Source: Actinernus sp. WN-2022 (lineage: Eukaryota; Cnidaria; Anthozoa; Actiniaria; Actinernidae). From it: a DNA stretch of 64,000 nucleotides. The position numbers and the translations under genes are program-made. Shown here piece by piece: positions 63,840 to 64,000 of this stretch. The number at the start of each line of letters is the position of its first letter. The first letter of the stretch is position 1. The stretch lies in NCBI GenBank assembly GCA_030867875.1, contig JAOWCC010001634.1, positions 133,815,022 through 133,879,021 of the forward strand, given 5' to 3'. The notes under the pieces were generated by a model. That model made no database searches. It was not told where the DNA came from and saw nothing but the letters and a program-made list of their open reading frames with translations.

Positions 63840-64000
63840 ATGGTTTCACGAGATTTTTTCCTTATTACCTTGGCTGTGGTTTGGTTGATACACTCTACGG
63901 TAGCTTTGCCAGATCACGGATATCAGAACTTCCTTGGTAAAGACTACTGGACGGATGCAAATCGATACCCAGGCTTAGGATTTCCATCTGACTGGGATGG
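63840..64000 (+). CDS. 5' end of an unidentified secreted protein (signal peptide), runs off the window
   Basis: An ATG in good context (gaaaATGG) at 63,840 opens a frame that stays open to the window end (53 codons). It begins MVSRDFFLITLAVVWLIHST, then VALPDHGYQ: a charged n-region, hydrophobic core of about 15 residues and a small-residue cleavage zone near VA-LP, a classical signal peptide. The mature start is aromatic and polar (NFLGKDYWTDANRYPGLGF). I do not recognise the family. It could also be an exon with a donor at GGTAAAG (63,935). The gene is divergent from MINDY, with about 1.4 kb between starts. Confidence 0.65.
   Translation, partial: MVSRDFFLITLAVVWLIHSTVALPDHGYQNFLGKDYWTDANRYPGLGFPSDWD

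Overview
The window reads as nuclear DNA of an invertebrate animal, most likely an anthozoan cnidarian such as a stony coral. This is inferred from intron-split, animal-type genes, very dense small foldback transposons, an L1/Tx1-type retrotransposon and polintovirus proteins whose motifs resemble cnidarian relatives as I remember them. No database was searched.

Host genes. (1) 2,695-9,302 (+): a complete four-exon SLC15A4/POT-family proton-coupled oligopeptide/histidine transporter. All splice phases agree and give 591 residues. (2) 62,405 down to about 45,769 (-): a MINDY1/2 (FAM63) K48-ubiquitin deubiquitinase. Seven coding exons are recognised, the catalytic Gln, Cys and His are present, and the last exon is not found. 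(3) 63,840 to the window end (+): the first 53 codons of an unidentified secreted protein that starts with a signal peptide.

Central element. 21,488-37,331 is a 15.8-kb Maverick/Polinton-type element (polintovirus, adintovirus-like). Fourteen tightly packed ORFs, several overlapping by 1-8 nt, all appear intact. They encode a protein-primed family B DNA polymerase, a retroviral-type DDE integrase, an A32/FtsK-HerA-like packaging ATPase, a probable double-jelly-roll major capsid protein, several membrane or structural proteins also seen in cnidarian elements, a TFIIB-like transcription factor, a zinc-binding protein and an F-box/ankyrin protein. No adenain-type protease was recognised. About 295-bp terminal inverted repeats and a 5- or 6-bp target duplication (GAGAG or GAGAGT) bound it. 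Polymerase, integrase and ATPase would copy, insert and package the genome. The viral TFIIB and the repeated AT-rich promoter modules suggest self-directed transcription.

The most unusual observations are in the non-coding parts of that element. Each terminus is itself a 231-bp near-perfect palindrome. Two A-tract/T-tract hairpins 9 kb apart carry the same core of about 23 bp in opposite orientation. Two divergent gene pairs share short palindromic TATA-rich promoters. A module of about 50 bp recurs four times near the two ends. A 430-bp G-rich 11-bp minisatellite sits between the integrase and membrane-protein genes.

The rest is repeat-rich: a palindromic TGTATACA minisatellite (1-640), TTAA-flanked piggyBac-like foldback MITEs in the transporter intron and at 14.5 kb, a 52-bp satellite with a 6-unit higher-order repeat (12.1-13.2 kb), a dead L1/Tx1-like LINE (16.6-20.9 kb, minus strand), a tandem array of cruciform-forming palindromes (40.2-41.4 kb), many MITEs in the MINDY introns, and a 3-kb inverted-repeat element (55.35-58.39 kb) with mirror-image 22-bp minisatellites inside its ends.
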